Virus record (IMG/VR): IMGVR_UViG_3300025770_000004
Location: 62,001-126,000 of that record
Length of the DNA stretch: 64,000 bases
Reading direction: 5' to 3' (one strand)
Origin: a virus
The notes below the pieces were generated by a model that did not search any database, was not told the origin of the DNA, and was given only the letters and a program-made list of their open reading frames with translations. Shown here one piece after another: positions 17,667 to 25,781 of this stretch (position 1 is its first letter; each line of letters starts with the position of its first letter). Position numbers and translations under genes: made by a program.

Positions 17667-17697
17667 CAAATATACATATTATTATTCGTTTTTCAAA
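17667..17697 (-). promoter_or_regulatory. Host-type promoter TTTG-N19-TATATTTG
   Basis: On the minus strand, TTTG (17697-17694) is followed after 19 nt by TATATTTG (17674-17667). This fits the Bacteroidota primary-sigma consensus and sets the start of the downstream gene at 17651. Confidence 0.65.
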
Positions 17698-17704
17698 ATT
17701 TAAT

Positions 17705-17714
17705 TTAATATATA
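17705..17714 (+). promoter_or_regulatory. Late-type promoter motif TTAATATATA
   Basis: Exact 10-mer ending 6 nt before the ATG at 17721. It lies back to back with the host-type promoter for the opposite strand. Confidence 0.55.
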
Positions 17715-17720
17715 ATAACA

Positions 17721-18449
17721 ATGAAGTATTTGAACAAATATAACAAATTTTCCTTAAATGAGAGCAAATTCGAGGAAGAAAATATAAATCAATTATTACC
17801 TGACTTGGTTGATATAGTCCAAGATATTGCTGATAAGGGATATCTTATTTGGTTTGAATCACCTAATGGTAAAATATCAATAAGTGATTATATTGATAAT
17901 GGTGATGTATCTGACTTCAAACCAACATTCAAAGCTGGTAATAAAATTAAAAATAAATTAAATATAGTTATAAATTCAAATTCTGCTAGTAAACATATGG
18001 GTAATGAAGAGTTTGGTGATATAGTAAGTGAAATGACAACCGCCATTGATAGACTAGCTGATATTGGGTGGATATTTGATAATTTTAATGTATCAACACC
18101 TAGATCATCAAACAAAGATAATACAAATTTTAGATTTACTAATATAAAATATTCATTTAATAAACCAGATGAAGTAACCGATGATGAATTACCAAGTGTG
18201 GAAGAGATAAAGGCTAAGTTCGCTAACTTTGGATTAAATGCTGAAGATATTGAGTATGAAGTTGATGATAATATGTGTCACGTTGGTGCTGAATCATTTG
18301 AATATGATGGTAGTATACCAGATGATATCGAAGATAAATTAGATAGAATGATAGAAGTACTTGGATTTGATTATTACGAACATGAATTAACCGGAACTGA
18401 TTGGTTAAGTGTTAAGTTCTGGATAAACCCAGATCCAAATCCAGAATAA
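17721..18449 (+). CDS. Unknown protein with capsid-targeting-like N terminus
   Basis: 242 residues beginning MKYLNKYNKFSLNESKFEEE, a clear copy of the signal with the acidic NES/EE element a T4-type head protease could cut after. The body has two alpha/beta units; the second (about 150-235) contains EEIKAKFANFGL and ends GTDWLSVKFWINPDPNPE. Late-type promoter immediately upstream. Its stop lies one base from the stop of the convergent cyclase gene. Function after delivery unknown. Confidence 0.75.
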   Translation: MKYLNKYNKFSLNESKFEEENINQLLPDLVDIVQDIADKGYLIWFESPNGKISISDYIDNGDVSDFKPTFKAGNKIKNKLNIVINSNSASKHMGNEEFGDIVSEMTTAIDRLADIGWIFDNFNVSTPRSSNKDNTNFRFTNIKYSFNKPDEVTDDELPSVEEIKAKFANFGLNAEDIEYEVDDNMCHVGAESFEYDGSIPDDIEDKLDRMIEVLGFDYYEHELTGTDWLSVKFWINPDPNPE

Positions 18450-18450
18450 T

Positions 18451-19137
18451 TTATCTAAATTTCATTTTATAAGCAGCATCAACAGTAACACCTTTTAAAT
18501 CAATCTTGGATAAATCAGCCTTATCTAAGTTACCAACTTCCTTTTTTATTATACTTAATAATTTTTTTGAAATTGGTTTAACTGATGTGAAAGCTACTCC
18601 TCTAGCATCAGATACTTTAGATTCCATTCTAGAAGCGGTATTAACAGCATTCCCGAAGAAATCTTTTAAGTCAACCTTTTGTAATCTATAAGATCTGGCT
18701 TCCATATTACCAGAACAAACACCTATTCTTAGTTTATATTTTTTCTCTAATTTAGTTAAATCTTTTGAGAATTTAAGAGCATTTACTAAAGATTTATCAC
18801 TACTTTCAAAGTATACCATAAAAGCGTCACCGATTGTTTTAACAACCCATCCACCATATTTTTCAGATAAATTATTTACAAGTTCATGATGATCTAATAA
18901 TTGCTTTGACATACTTAGTGGATCATCAGACCACATCTTAGAAGAACCAACAACATCACTAAATAGCATAGTTGGCATGTTTTCAGTTTTTTCTATACCG
19001 GATTCTTGTTCATCATCCCATTCTTTTTGAGCTTGGTTCAAAACTCTCTCTGATCGTTTTGGTTGCTCTTTCGATTCAACTTCCTTTTCATCAGCTTCGT
19101 TTATACTAAAAGATTTATATTTATCTAAATGTTCCAT
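18451..19137 (-). CDS. Class III adenylyl cyclase with capsid-targeting-like N terminus
   Basis: I start at the ATG at 19137 rather than the preceding TTG. The N terminus MEHLDKYKSFSINEADE is the targeting-like signal, followed by a charged linker (18-52). The catalytic domain has the metal-binding Asp61 in LFSDVVGSS and Asp104 in KTIGDAF, and the transition-state pair Asn166/Arg170 in NAVNTASRMES. Lys100 and Asp159 (KDFFG) occupy the positions that select ATP over GTP in class III cyclases, so cAMP is the expected product. Dimerisation is required for activity in this family. Late-type promoter 5 nt upstream. If packaged, it would raise cyclic nucleotide levels, or feed another response, at the moment of infection; that role is inference. 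Confidence 0.88.
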   Translation of the reverse strand: MEHLDKYKSFSINEADEKEVESKEQPKRSERVLNQAQKEWDDEQESGIEKTENMPTMLFSDVVGSSKMWSDDPLSMSKQLLDHHELVNNLSEKYGGWVVKTIGDAFMVYFESSDKSLVNALKFSKDLTKLEKKYKLRIGVCSGNMEARSYRLQKVDLKDFFGNAVNTASRMESKVSDARGVAFTSVKPISKKLLSIIKKEVGNLDKADLSKIDLKGVTVDAAYKMKFR

Positions 19138-19142
19138 CAAAG

Positions 19143-19152
19143 TATATATTAA
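19143..19152 (-). promoter_or_regulatory. Late-type promoter motif TTAATATATA
   Basis: The minus strand carries the exact 10-mer 5 nt before the cyclase ATG at 19137. Confidence 0.55.
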
Positions 19153-19170
19153 AAATCCTTATTACTTATT

Positions 19171-19180
19171 TTAATATATA
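19171..19180 (+). promoter_or_regulatory. Late-type promoter motif TTAATATATA
   Basis: Exact 10-mer ending 5 nt (ACTTG) before the ATG at 19186; divergent from the cyclase promoter, 18 bp away. Confidence 0.55.
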
Positions 19181-19185
19181 ACTTG

Positions 19186-19794
19186 ATGAAACATATAAGA
19201 TTATTTGAAAAATTCTATGAAGATGAATTCCCGGATATTTTCGGAAATTCATTACTCAGGGGAGTTAAAGTTGATAAAGAAGAATATATTGATGATCCTA
19301 AATTAAGGAATGTATCAACAGGTCAATCTATGGATGAAGACTATGTTTCTTTTCTTAATAATTATAAAAACCTTGGTTTACAAAATCCTACAAAATCTAT
19401 TCATTTTTATTTAAATCCAACAGAAAGCCAAACAAAATACTTATCTTGGTATGGAAATCCATACAAACCAATTCCAAATAAGGATGCTAAATTCTCATTT
19501 AGTAGGGAATTAAGAAATGGTGGGTTGGGATCTACTTGGTGGTTTGTAGAAAGAACAATAGAGGAATTTTTGGATATAGATAACCCACTTTGGAGTGGTT
19601 ATTGGGATTTTCCTGACATGGAGGAAAATAAATCTGATTTTTTAAAAGAAATTTCTAATTATCAGAACCTATTAATAAAAGGTGGTGTTGTTGGTAATTT
19701 AACGTATGATGAGCTTTTAGATTTATCAAAAAAAGGAGAAAGTAATTTACAAATATGGACAGAAAGTAGTGTTCTTCATAAACATATTATTTAG
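19186..19794 (+). CDS. Unknown protein with capsid-targeting-like N terminus
   Basis: 202 residues from the ATG at 19186 (a TTG one codon earlier is unlikely). It begins MKHIRLFEKFYEDEFPDIFG. The body contains FYLNPTESQTKYLSWYGNP and GGLGSTWWFVERTIEEFLD, aromatic-rich motifs I do not recognise. The mix of conserved-looking Trp/Tyr and a Gly-rich turn would fit an enzyme, but no catalytic signature is evident. Probably packaged by analogy with its N terminus. Confidence 0.7.
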   Translation: MKHIRLFEKFYEDEFPDIFGNSLLRGVKVDKEEYIDDPKLRNVSTGQSMDEDYVSFLNNYKNLGLQNPTKSIHFYLNPTESQTKYLSWYGNPYKPIPNKDAKFSFSRELRNGGLGSTWWFVERTIEEFLDIDNPLWSGYWDFPDMEENKSDFLKEISNYQNLLIKGGVVGNLTYDELLDLSKKGESNLQIWTESSVLHKHII

Positions 19795-19796
19795 AA

Positions 19797-20141
19797 TTAT
19801 TTATATAAAAACTTTTGATATTTTTCTTCGCTCTTTAGATCAATCTCCATTGTAACTTCCTTCAGTGGTGAAGTAAATGTTATTGTGACAAGTGATATTT
19901 GTTCCGATTCAATACCATTTAATAACTCATCTAATATAATATCTCTCTCATCCTCTTTCCCTAATTTAAGACCTGTATCAACATACAGATTTATTTTCCA
20001 AGGCAATCTTTTATTAACAAATGATAATACAGATTGTCTATAAACCGATGGTTGTCTAATTTGCCTTTTATAAAGAAAAAGTGAGAATATTATAACTCTA
20101 ATTATGTATTGATGATATATTTCATTAATATCCAGTTTCAT
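19797..20141 (-). CDS. Unknown 114-aa protein, possible membrane association
   Basis: Residues 11-25 (YIIRVIIFSLFLYKR) form a short hydrophobic stretch followed by basic residues; the rest is soluble alpha/beta ending in a Lys-rich helix. It shares a palindromic promoter-like element (20144-20157) with the divergent gene. No family recognised. Confidence 0.5.
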   Translation of the reverse strand: MKLDINEIYHQYIIRVIIFSLFLYKRQIRQPSVYRQSVLSFVNKRLPWKINLYVDTGLKLGKEDERDIILDELLNGIESEQISLVTITFTSPLKEVTMEIDLKSEEKYQKFLYK

Positions 20142-20143
20142 AT

Positions 20144-20157
20144 TTAATATATATTAT
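20144..20157. promoter_or_regulatory. Back-to-back late-type promoter element
   Basis: The plus strand reads TTAATATATA (20144-20153), 5 nt before the ATG at 20159. The minus strand reads ATAATATATA (20157-20148), 6 nt before the ATG of the divergent gene at 20141. One 14-bp palindromic block can therefore serve both. Confidence 0.5.
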
Positions 20158-20158
20158 T

Positions 20159-20791
20159 ATGATTCAAGGCTGGAGCAAATTCAATGAAAATAATGATGAG
20201 ATACCATCATATTTAGATATGAAAGATAGATTAGCTGCTGAAAATACACCTCAGATTAAAAAAGTTATTGATGATGTTAGAAATTGTTTTATATCATTTG
20301 AGGATAAAGGTATTATAAATGGTTATAAATTTGGTGGTATTTATAACCCAAAGAAAGATACACCTAGAGATTTAAATATAAATTATTCACCATCAATATC
20401 TGGAAATAAATTTCACAGAGAACCATCAAAGAAAGATTTAGAATCGATATCTGAATTTTTTGTACCTAAATACTATGCTGAGTTTGAAAATACTTTTATA
20501 TCAATCGGTGTTGATTTTACTTATGATGGTACACATGGTGGTTGGTTAAATGAAAATGGTATAGATTCGATTGATGATATAATTGAAGCTAAGAATAGAT
20601 TGAAATTAATGGGTTATGAAATGAAAATTTGTTTTTGGCAAACAAAGTTCGATACAGCCTTACGAGAGGTAGATCCATTAGAGATTAGAGTTTATTTTAA
20701 AATGGATTGTACTTGGGGAACCTTTATAACATCTTCTGGTGAAGTGATAAAAAACTCAGATGACTTCAATAATCATCTCAACGGAGATTGA
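20159..20791 (+). CDS. Unknown protein with targeting-like N terminus
   Basis: 210 residues starting MIQGWSKFNENND, a shortened signal (aromatic-x-x-F-N-E-N). The C-terminal half has WLNENGIDSIDDIIEAKNRL followed by MGYEMKICFW and IRVYFKMDC strands, an alpha/beta layout also seen in the gene at 17721. No catalytic motif recognised. Confidence 0.65.
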   Translation: MIQGWSKFNENNDEIPSYLDMKDRLAAENTPQIKKVIDDVRNCFISFEDKGIINGYKFGGIYNPKKDTPRDLNINYSPSISGNKFHREPSKKDLESISEFFVPKYYAEFENTFISIGVDFTYDGTHGGWLNENGIDSIDDIIEAKNRLKLMGYEMKICFWQTKFDTALREVDPLEIRVYFKMDCTWGTFITSSGEVIKNSDDFNNHLNGD

Positions 20792-20809
20792 TAGGGAAGT
20801 TCGTTAGAA

Positions 20810-21022
20810 TCAGTTATCTAATATCTGACTTATCTTGTATTGTCTTTCCTCAAGTATTTTATAATCTTCTATTGGTATTATCTCGTCTTCATTAAATAAT
20901 GATTCATTCATTTTACTACCAACACACCAAATACACTTATAAATTCCGTCACTAATACTAAAAACCGACATTTTATTCCCACCGGTTGTTTTTATAACTA
21001 AGTCTCCTGATTTATATTTCAT
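20810..21022 (-). CDS. Unknown 70-aa protein, SH3-like
   Basis: Starts MKYKSGDLVIKTTGGNKMSV, the strand-turn pattern of small SH3-like barrels (KxGDxV), with one Cys in YKCIWCVGS. Similar small proteins occur at 6345 and 42220. Function unknown. Confidence 0.6.
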   Translation of the reverse strand: MKYKSGDLVIKTTGGNKMSVFSISDGIYKCIWCVGSKMNESLFNEDEIIPIEDYKILEERQYKISQILDN

Positions 21023-21085
21023 AAAATAAAATGTTATTTTATTATTTATTAATTAACTAAGTACCTCATCTATTTTTTATCACGT

Positions 21086-21499
21086 TCATACTCCCAAATC
21101 ACTAAGATTTTTTAACCTTCTTAATTGTTTAACGTTATCTAATCTCAATAGATACATTTCATCATATCTAGCGATTGCATTTACAGAATTAATTTCAATT
21201 TTTAAAAGCTCATCTAAATATTCTTTTTCAATTTCATTGATATCTATATCATTGATATCTAATTCATTTTTTTCAAGAACTTGATAAAATTCAATCATAT
21301 CATTAAGTAATTTACTTTCTTGATCTCCTCGCGTGGCAAAACATGGGACACCCATCGAATTAAGTTCTTGTATAAATTCAGCACTTAATTTTATCCTAGT
21401 ATCATATATAACAAAGTCTTCATCATAATACATTATATAGATAATTGGTGCAAACGATCCCTCATCTGGATAAGTCTTGGATTTAAGAATCCTTTTCAT
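21086..21499 (-). CDS. Unknown 137-aa protein
   Basis: The C-terminal half is an acidic helix rich in Ile/Asp/Glu with internal repeats (ELDINDIDINEIEKEYLDEL). It starts one base before the end of the methylase gene, so it is co-transcribed with it. No family recognised. Confidence 0.6.
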   Translation of the reverse strand: MKRILKSKTYPDEGSFAPIIYIMYYDEDFVIYDTRIKLSAEFIQELNSMGVPCFATRGDQESKLLNDMIEFYQVLEKNELDINDIDINEIEKEYLDELLKIEINSVNAIARYDEMYLLRLDNVKQLRRLKNLSDLGV

Positions 21500-22375
21500 T
21501 TATATCTCAAATGTTTCTTCTTCCTCTTCTGAGGATTCCAAATCATCTTTAGGTATACCATAATTCATTATCAGAATTTCTGTTCCCTTTGTTTGTGCCT
21601 TACCAGACTTTGCCATAGAAGCTTTATGAAAGTCTTTCTGCTCCCATCTATAATCACCTCTCACGAACCATTCTTCTAATTGATCAAAGTGGTAGTAACT
21701 CAATGAGAATTTACCAGTTGTTGCTTTTAATGAATCAGCTAATCTTTCATGTGTATCTAAACCGAAATCATGATTAGCATAATACTTTTCTGTTTTATAG
21801 TAAGGTGGGTCACAATAAAAATATGTTGATGGTGAATCATACTTCTCAATAACATCTTGGAAGTCCATATTCTCACAAACAGTAATCTTATCAAAATAAC
21901 CTTTCCACTTATCATTGGTTAACTTACCTTTGAATGAATCAAACTTAGATTTATATTTACCCTTTAAGTCAATAAACTTACCTTTCTCTGGATTAGTACC
22001 AGACCAAACTTGACTAAGAACATACGCATATTTTGCAGCTGTATGATAATCAGGTTCAGATAAATCAACTTGGAAATCGGGATGAAATATTTCACTCTGA
22101 CATCTATTGAATAATTCCTTATCCTGTGATTTATAATCTTTAATCACATCATAAAAATCATCATAGTTTACAATACAATTAAATAGGTTAACATTTAATG
22201 GATTAAAGTCATTATAAACAACTCTCTTTAAATTTTTGAATTGTGGAACATCTAACTTAAAGAATACCCAAAACATACCCGAAAAGGGTTCTACGTAAGT
22301 CTCTACGTCATTTGGAATGTAATTCCTTATCCATGTACCAATGCGACTCTTTCCGCCAATATAACTTAATGCCAT
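21500..22375 (-). CDS. DNA adenine methyltransferase (D12 class, Dam-like)
   Basis: 291 residues. The SAM-binding motif appears as LSYIGGKSRIGTWI at the N terminus (F/YxGGK variant) with YVEPFSGMFWVF, and the catalytic DPPY is in YFYCDPPYYKTEKYY. GTEILIMNYG near the C terminus is typical of D12 methylases. It would methylate adenine N6, probably at a short site, protecting phage DNA from host nucleases. The C terminus is Glu-rich (SSEEEEETFEI). Confidence 0.92.
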   Translation of the reverse strand: MALSYIGGKSRIGTWIRNYIPNDVETYVEPFSGMFWVFFKLDVPQFKNLKRVVYNDFNPLNVNLFNCIVNYDDFYDVIKDYKSQDKELFNRCQSEIFHPDFQVDLSEPDYHTAAKYAYVLSQVWSGTNPEKGKFIDLKGKYKSKFDSFKGKLTNDKWKGYFDKITVCENMDFQDVIEKYDSPSTYFYCDPPYYKTEKYYANHDFGLDTHERLADSLKATTGKFSLSYYHFDQLEEWFVRGDYRWEQKDFHKASMAKSGKAQTKGTEILIMNYGIPKDDLESSEEEEETFEI

Positions 22376-22404
22376 AACTTTTTATTTATTTTTATAATGT
22401 TGAA

Positions 22405-23016
22405 TTACTCACCCTCTTTTAATTCATTGATCCTATCTCGAATCTCTGCTGCTATCTCATACTCTTCATTATCAATAGCGCTATTCATCATTATTTCAAG
22501 GTCCTCAATAGATACAATTCTCTCTGGCTTCGGTTCAAAAATATCATTAAGTTCTGAGTCAATTTCATCATCCCCAAATTCATAAATACTGCCTTCTTCA
22601 TCCTCACTTGATATAACTATACCCGCAGATTCTAATATATCAGTTGTTACAAAAATAGGACACTTGTAAATTACGGATAAAGCCATAGCATCACCAGCAG
22701 TACATTCAATCTCAAATTCCTCTATACCATTTGATGTAACAAGTTTAGTATAAAAAACACCCTCTAATAAAGAATGTATATAAACCTCTTGTATATCAAT
22801 ACCATATGAATCACTCATTGATTTTATCAAATCATGTGTTAATGGTCTAGGTGATTTAATACCCTCTAACTCAAGAGCTATTCTCTGAGCTTCTAGTGGT
22901 TTAATTATCAATGGTAATTTTCGACTACCATTTTTATCAGAAAGTACCAAAACATAAGATCCAACTTGGCTCTGACTATATGATAATCCTAATATTTTTA
23001 ATTCTCTTCTCTTCAT
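22405..23016 (-). CDS. Bifunctional nuclease (DUF151) with C-terminal UVR domain
   Basis: 203 residues. Residues 1-135 match the DUF151/BFN family (VLVLSDKNGSRKLPLIIKP, LEGIKSPRPLTHDL, GDAMALSVIYKCPIF). Residues about 168-200 form a UvrB/UvrC-type helix pair (IEDLEIMMNSAIDNEEYEIA, then IRDRINEL). This two-domain layout is common in Bacteroidota chromosomes and rare in phages, so recent acquisition from the host is likely. BFN proteins have reported DNase/RNase activity; a role in DNA repair or nucleic-acid turnover is inferred. It overlaps the next gene by 4 bp. Confidence 0.87.
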   Translation of the reverse strand: MKRRELKILGLSYSQSQVGSYVLVLSDKNGSRKLPLIIKPLEAQRIALELEGIKSPRPLTHDLIKSMSDSYGIDIQEVYIHSLLEGVFYTKLVTSNGIEEFEIECTAGDAMALSVIYKCPIFVTTDILESAGIVISSEDEEGSIYEFGDDEIDSELNDIFEPKPERIVSIEDLEIMMNSAIDNEEYEIAAEIRDRINELKEGE

Positions 23017-23396
23017 CTATTTAATAGTTTATTTATTTTAAAATGTCTTTCATATTCATCGTTACAAGCTTCGTTAATAATTATCATCTTAAATAGACTC
23101 TCATTTGAGTTAAACTCAACATAATCAATAACGGGTAATTGATCTATATAATCAGTTATTATAAATTTATATGTATTTTTTGATTTTTGTTTTTCGAAAT
23201 CCGAAAGTTCTTTTATTAAATAGCAAAATTTTCTATCCTTTATATCAATAAAAAACTTTATCAAATCATCATCCTCAAATAAATTCAATATCTTATTGTT
23301 ATTAATACAAGTTATGTACAGTCCGATTCCCGTTGATCGGCAATAGTCAACCCATCCCATCTTTCTTAAAAGGTATTTATTTATCTCAAACATCAA
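23013..23396 (-). CDS. Unknown 127-aa protein
   Basis: Alpha/beta, with Cys-containing strands near the N terminus (WVDYCRSTGIGLYITCINNN). It overlaps both neighbours by 4 bp, so it is translationally coupled to the RNase H-like gene upstream and the DUF151 gene downstream. No family recognised. Confidence 0.6.
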   Translation of the reverse strand: MMFEINKYLLRKMGWVDYCRSTGIGLYITCINNNKILNLFEDDDLIKFFIDIKDRKFCYLIKELSDFEKQKSKNTYKFIITDYIDQLPVIDYVEFNSNESLFKMIIINEACNDEYERHFKINKLLNR

Positions 23397-24043
23397 TCTT
23401 TTAATAATAAATCTGCTGCTGAAGTTGCAGCGAATGCTTGCGGTTTACTCCAAGTTCTAAAACCCATACCTCTCAACCAAGGAACGTAAGCCTTATAAGC
23501 AGCATATGATTTATTCTTACGAACTCCCTTTTCATTCATATTACCCTCAAATGGATTGAAGTCAACGTGTAAGTCAACTAATCTAGGTTGTAATCTATCA
23601 AGTGGGGTTATAACAAGGTTAGTCATAACTCCATCTTCATGATGTGTTTCAACATTAGAATACTCACCAACACATTTTAATAAGTGATACTTATATCTCT
23701 TTATCTCATTATCGGTTAAATCTTTTCTAATATAAAAATCAGATAATTCCTTATCAAGATAAGTTCCAATATCATGTAACCATTGAGCTTCTTTATATAA
23801 CCTTTCTTGATTATCCCTAATCTTACTACATTCCTCTCTAAAGAAAACAACGTGTGCTCCCCTTTTAATATCCGAATTGTAAATCATTATAGTATTTGCA
23901 TAGACTGTCTTTCTACGCTTTTGTATTGAGTCACAACCAACTGTTATAGTTGATGTAGGATCGTTTTTAACGATCTCTCTAAGATATTCTATTATATCAG
24001 GTATATAATCACCACCAAATCTCTTGAATCTATTTTTAAACAT
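23393..24043 (-). CDS. RNase H-like (DUF458/YkuK-type) protein
   Basis: 216 residues. ITVGCDSIQKRRKTVYANTIMIY (33-55) is the first beta-hairpin of an RNase H fold with the leading Asp; LVDLHVDFNPFEG (about 160-172) supplies further acidic residues, and AYVPWLRGMGFRTWSKP the C-terminal helix. This matches the DUF458/YkuK family, predicted nucleases. It is in a coupled cluster with the DUF151 nuclease, suggesting joint nucleic-acid processing. Confidence 0.65.
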   Translation of the reverse strand: MFKNRFKRFGGDYIPDIIEYLREIVKNDPTSTITVGCDSIQKRRKTVYANTIMIYNSDIKRGAHVVFFREECSKIRDNQERLYKEAQWLHDIGTYLDKELSDFYIRKDLTDNEIKRYKYHLLKCVGEYSNVETHHEDGVMTNLVITPLDRLQPRLVDLHVDFNPFEGNMNEKGVRKNKSYAAYKAYVPWLRGMGFRTWSKPQAFAATSAADLLLKD

Positions 24044-24269
24044 TCTTTATTTTTTTTACTAGTAATATAGACTGCCGAACTATCTCTGGTGGGAAAACAA
24101 CAAATGATCCATCCTCACACGTTAATTCAAACCCTGATCCATTATAAAAACTCTTAGACATCTGTAATAGATTTTTGTACTGATCTTCACTAAGAACTGA
24201 TTTCTTACCAAGAAATTCACCAAAGTGATTCTTTAAAACTATTTGTATCTCGACTTTATCATCATTCAT
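24036..24269 (-). CDS. Unknown 77-aa protein
   Basis: Small beta-rich protein (VEIQIVLKNHFGEFL, FELTCEDGSFVVFPPE). It heads the coupled cluster with the RNase H-like gene (8-bp overlap) and has a TATATA element just before its ATG. No family recognised. Confidence 0.55.
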   Translation of the reverse strand: MNDDKVEIQIVLKNHFGEFLGKKSVLSEDQYKNLLQMSKSFYNGSGFELTCEDGSFVVFPPEIVRQSILLVKKIKNV

Positions 24270-24304
24270 ATATTATATATCATTTTATTTTTATTTGTTT
24301 GAGC

Positions 24305-24335
24305 AAAAAAAAGGGGATATCCAACCGATACCCCC
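24305..24335 (-). terminator. Intrinsic terminator of the MoxR gene
   Basis: The minus strand forms a 9-bp stem (GGGGGTATC with GATATCCCC, one G-U pair), loop GGTTG, followed by eight T. It lies 24 bp after the stop at 24360. Confidence 0.9.
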
Positions 24336-24359
24336 CTGTTGTGAATCTTATTACTAAGA

Positions 24360-25496
24360 TTATTTACTACCCGGTTTGTTGATTTTCTTAATAGTTCTCA
24401 ACAATTCCTCGAACTCTAAAAGGAAGTTCTTTAATTTTGGATTTGTAACATCAGCTACGTTATCCAAGATGTAAAGTAAGTAAGCCGTTTTTTCATCATC
24501 ACCAACATTCTCAAGAAACTTAACAATGTTTTTAAGTTGTTTATTAGTTAATTTAGTGATTTCGATCTCTTTTAATGATTGAATTAATTCGGAGTTTTTA
24601 TCACGGTTGTATTTAGCCAAGTCTTTCTTAATACCATCATAGTTGTTAAGAACATCTTCAATAGAGATATTTAACATATCCTCACAGTACTGTACGAACT
24701 TCATAGACGAGTTACCAAGGTAACCAGTTGCGACTTCTTTCACTAATGGAAGGAAATCTTTAGGAGAAGCATCTTCACCAAAGTTGGTAATGATGAACTC
24801 AGACAACATCGTCCAAGAACGGGGAGTAGCGTATGCTTTAGCGTTATCACTAGTTTTATACATTTGCTCAGGGTGTGCTTTGATGAATGACGTAATTAAA
24901 CGGTGAACATTCTCTTCAGCGAAATTTTCAATCCACTCGTCAACACCAAGTACGTGGTTGATATGAACTAAACGGTTGTTAAGTGCCGCATCGAACTCTT
25001 CAACATCTGTCCCATCTTCGTCTCCAAGGTTACCAGAAGACATCATAAGGACATTATCATTAAATTCAAACTCTGTTCCAATCTGACGCTCAAGTAAGAT
25101 TTGTAGAGCCGCGTTTCGAACTTGTTGAGAAGCTCTGTTCAACTCTTCAAAGTGAATAATCGTTGGTTGTTTGTTAGATTCAATTGCCCATCTAGGAACA
25201 ACGAAGTCCAAACATTTAACTTTTTTACCATCAACCTCAATCTCTGAGACATCTGGATAAAGTCCTACATCAGTTTCATCAACCATTGATAATCTGATAT
25301 CCATATATCGGAAACCTAATTTATCACAGATTGAACGACCAATCGCAGACTTCGCAACTCCTGGTTTAGAAATGATGTTAAGAACACCATACTTGGCCCA
25401 CATAACAGAGAAGTATTTTCTTTCTTTAGGAGTTAAAAGAGATAATTTCTCTTGTAATTCTGGACTTACTTGTTTTGATTTTGAAATTTTCGACAT
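24360..25496 (-). CDS. MoxR-type AAA+ ATPase
   Basis: 378 residues. Walker A is SKPGVAKSAIG (43-53), Walker B IIHFEELNRA (113-122), sensor 1 lies in VLMMSSGNLGDED, and the arginine-rich region follows in FDAALNNRLVHINHV. The C-terminal lid continues to residue 370. MoxR ATPases act as chaperones that remodel partner proteins carrying von Willebrand factor A (vWA) domains; such a partner with a metallopeptidase-like domain is at 35795. The pair could mature or disassemble a large complex. It is transcribed alone with its own terminator. Confidence 0.9.
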   Translation of the reverse strand: MSKISKSKQVSPELQEKLSLLTPKERKYFSVMWAKYGVLNIISKPGVAKSAIGRSICDKLGFRYMDIRLSMVDETDVGLYPDVSEIEVDGKKVKCLDFVVPRWAIESNKQPTIIHFEELNRASQQVRNAALQILLERQIGTEFEFNDNVLMMSSGNLGDEDGTDVEEFDAALNNRLVHINHVLGVDEWIENFAEENVHRLITSFIKAHPEQMYKTSDNAKAYATPRSWTMLSEFIITNFGEDASPKDFLPLVKEVATGYLGNSSMKFVQYCEDMLNISIEDVLNNYDGIKKDLAKYNRDKNSELIQSLKEIEITKLTNKQLKNIVKFLENVGDDEKTAYLLYILDNVADVTNPKLKNFLLEFEELLRTIKKINKPGSK

Positions 25497-25554
25497 ATTT
25501 TTATTATTTTTAATTTTAACTTTTACGAATATACTAATTATTAATTTATACTAC

Positions 25555-25731
25555 CTAATTAATTTGAATTAATTTTTTTCTAATTTCTGTTCCCAAAGTT
25601 CGGTCATTAGGAATACTCTTAACAAATTCATCAATAGGAAAAGATTTCCTAACTATATTACCTAAATCCTCATCATTTGGATACGATTTAGCAAATTGTT
25701 TCAATATATGTGTATTTTTAAATAAATTCAT
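25555..25731 (-). CDS. Unknown 58-aa protein
   Basis: A clean small frame from ATG at 25731 to TAG at 25555 fills most of the 285-bp gap between MoxR and 25782. It encodes a charged helical protein (FKNTHILKQFAKSYPNDE and FPIDEFVKSIPNDRTLG), with two NDE/NDR turns. It follows the terminator hairpin at 25747. Natural-looking composition; function unknown. Confidence 0.6.
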   Translation of the reverse strand: MNLFKNTHILKQFAKSYPNDEDLGNIVRKSFPIDEFVKSIPNDRTLGTEIRKKLIQIN

Positions 25732-25746
25732 TTTATTTTATTTTTA

Positions 25747-25777
25747 AAGAGAGTGTTATATATTATAACACTCTCTT
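25747..25777 (-). terminator. Terminator hairpin after 25782-26399
   Basis: A perfect 14-bp stem (25747-25760 with 25764-25777, GAGAGTGTTATA paired with TATAACACTCTC), loop TAT, directly after the stop at 25782. The minus-strand T run after it is short, so termination may be partial. Confidence 0.75.
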
Positions 25778-25781
25778 AGTT

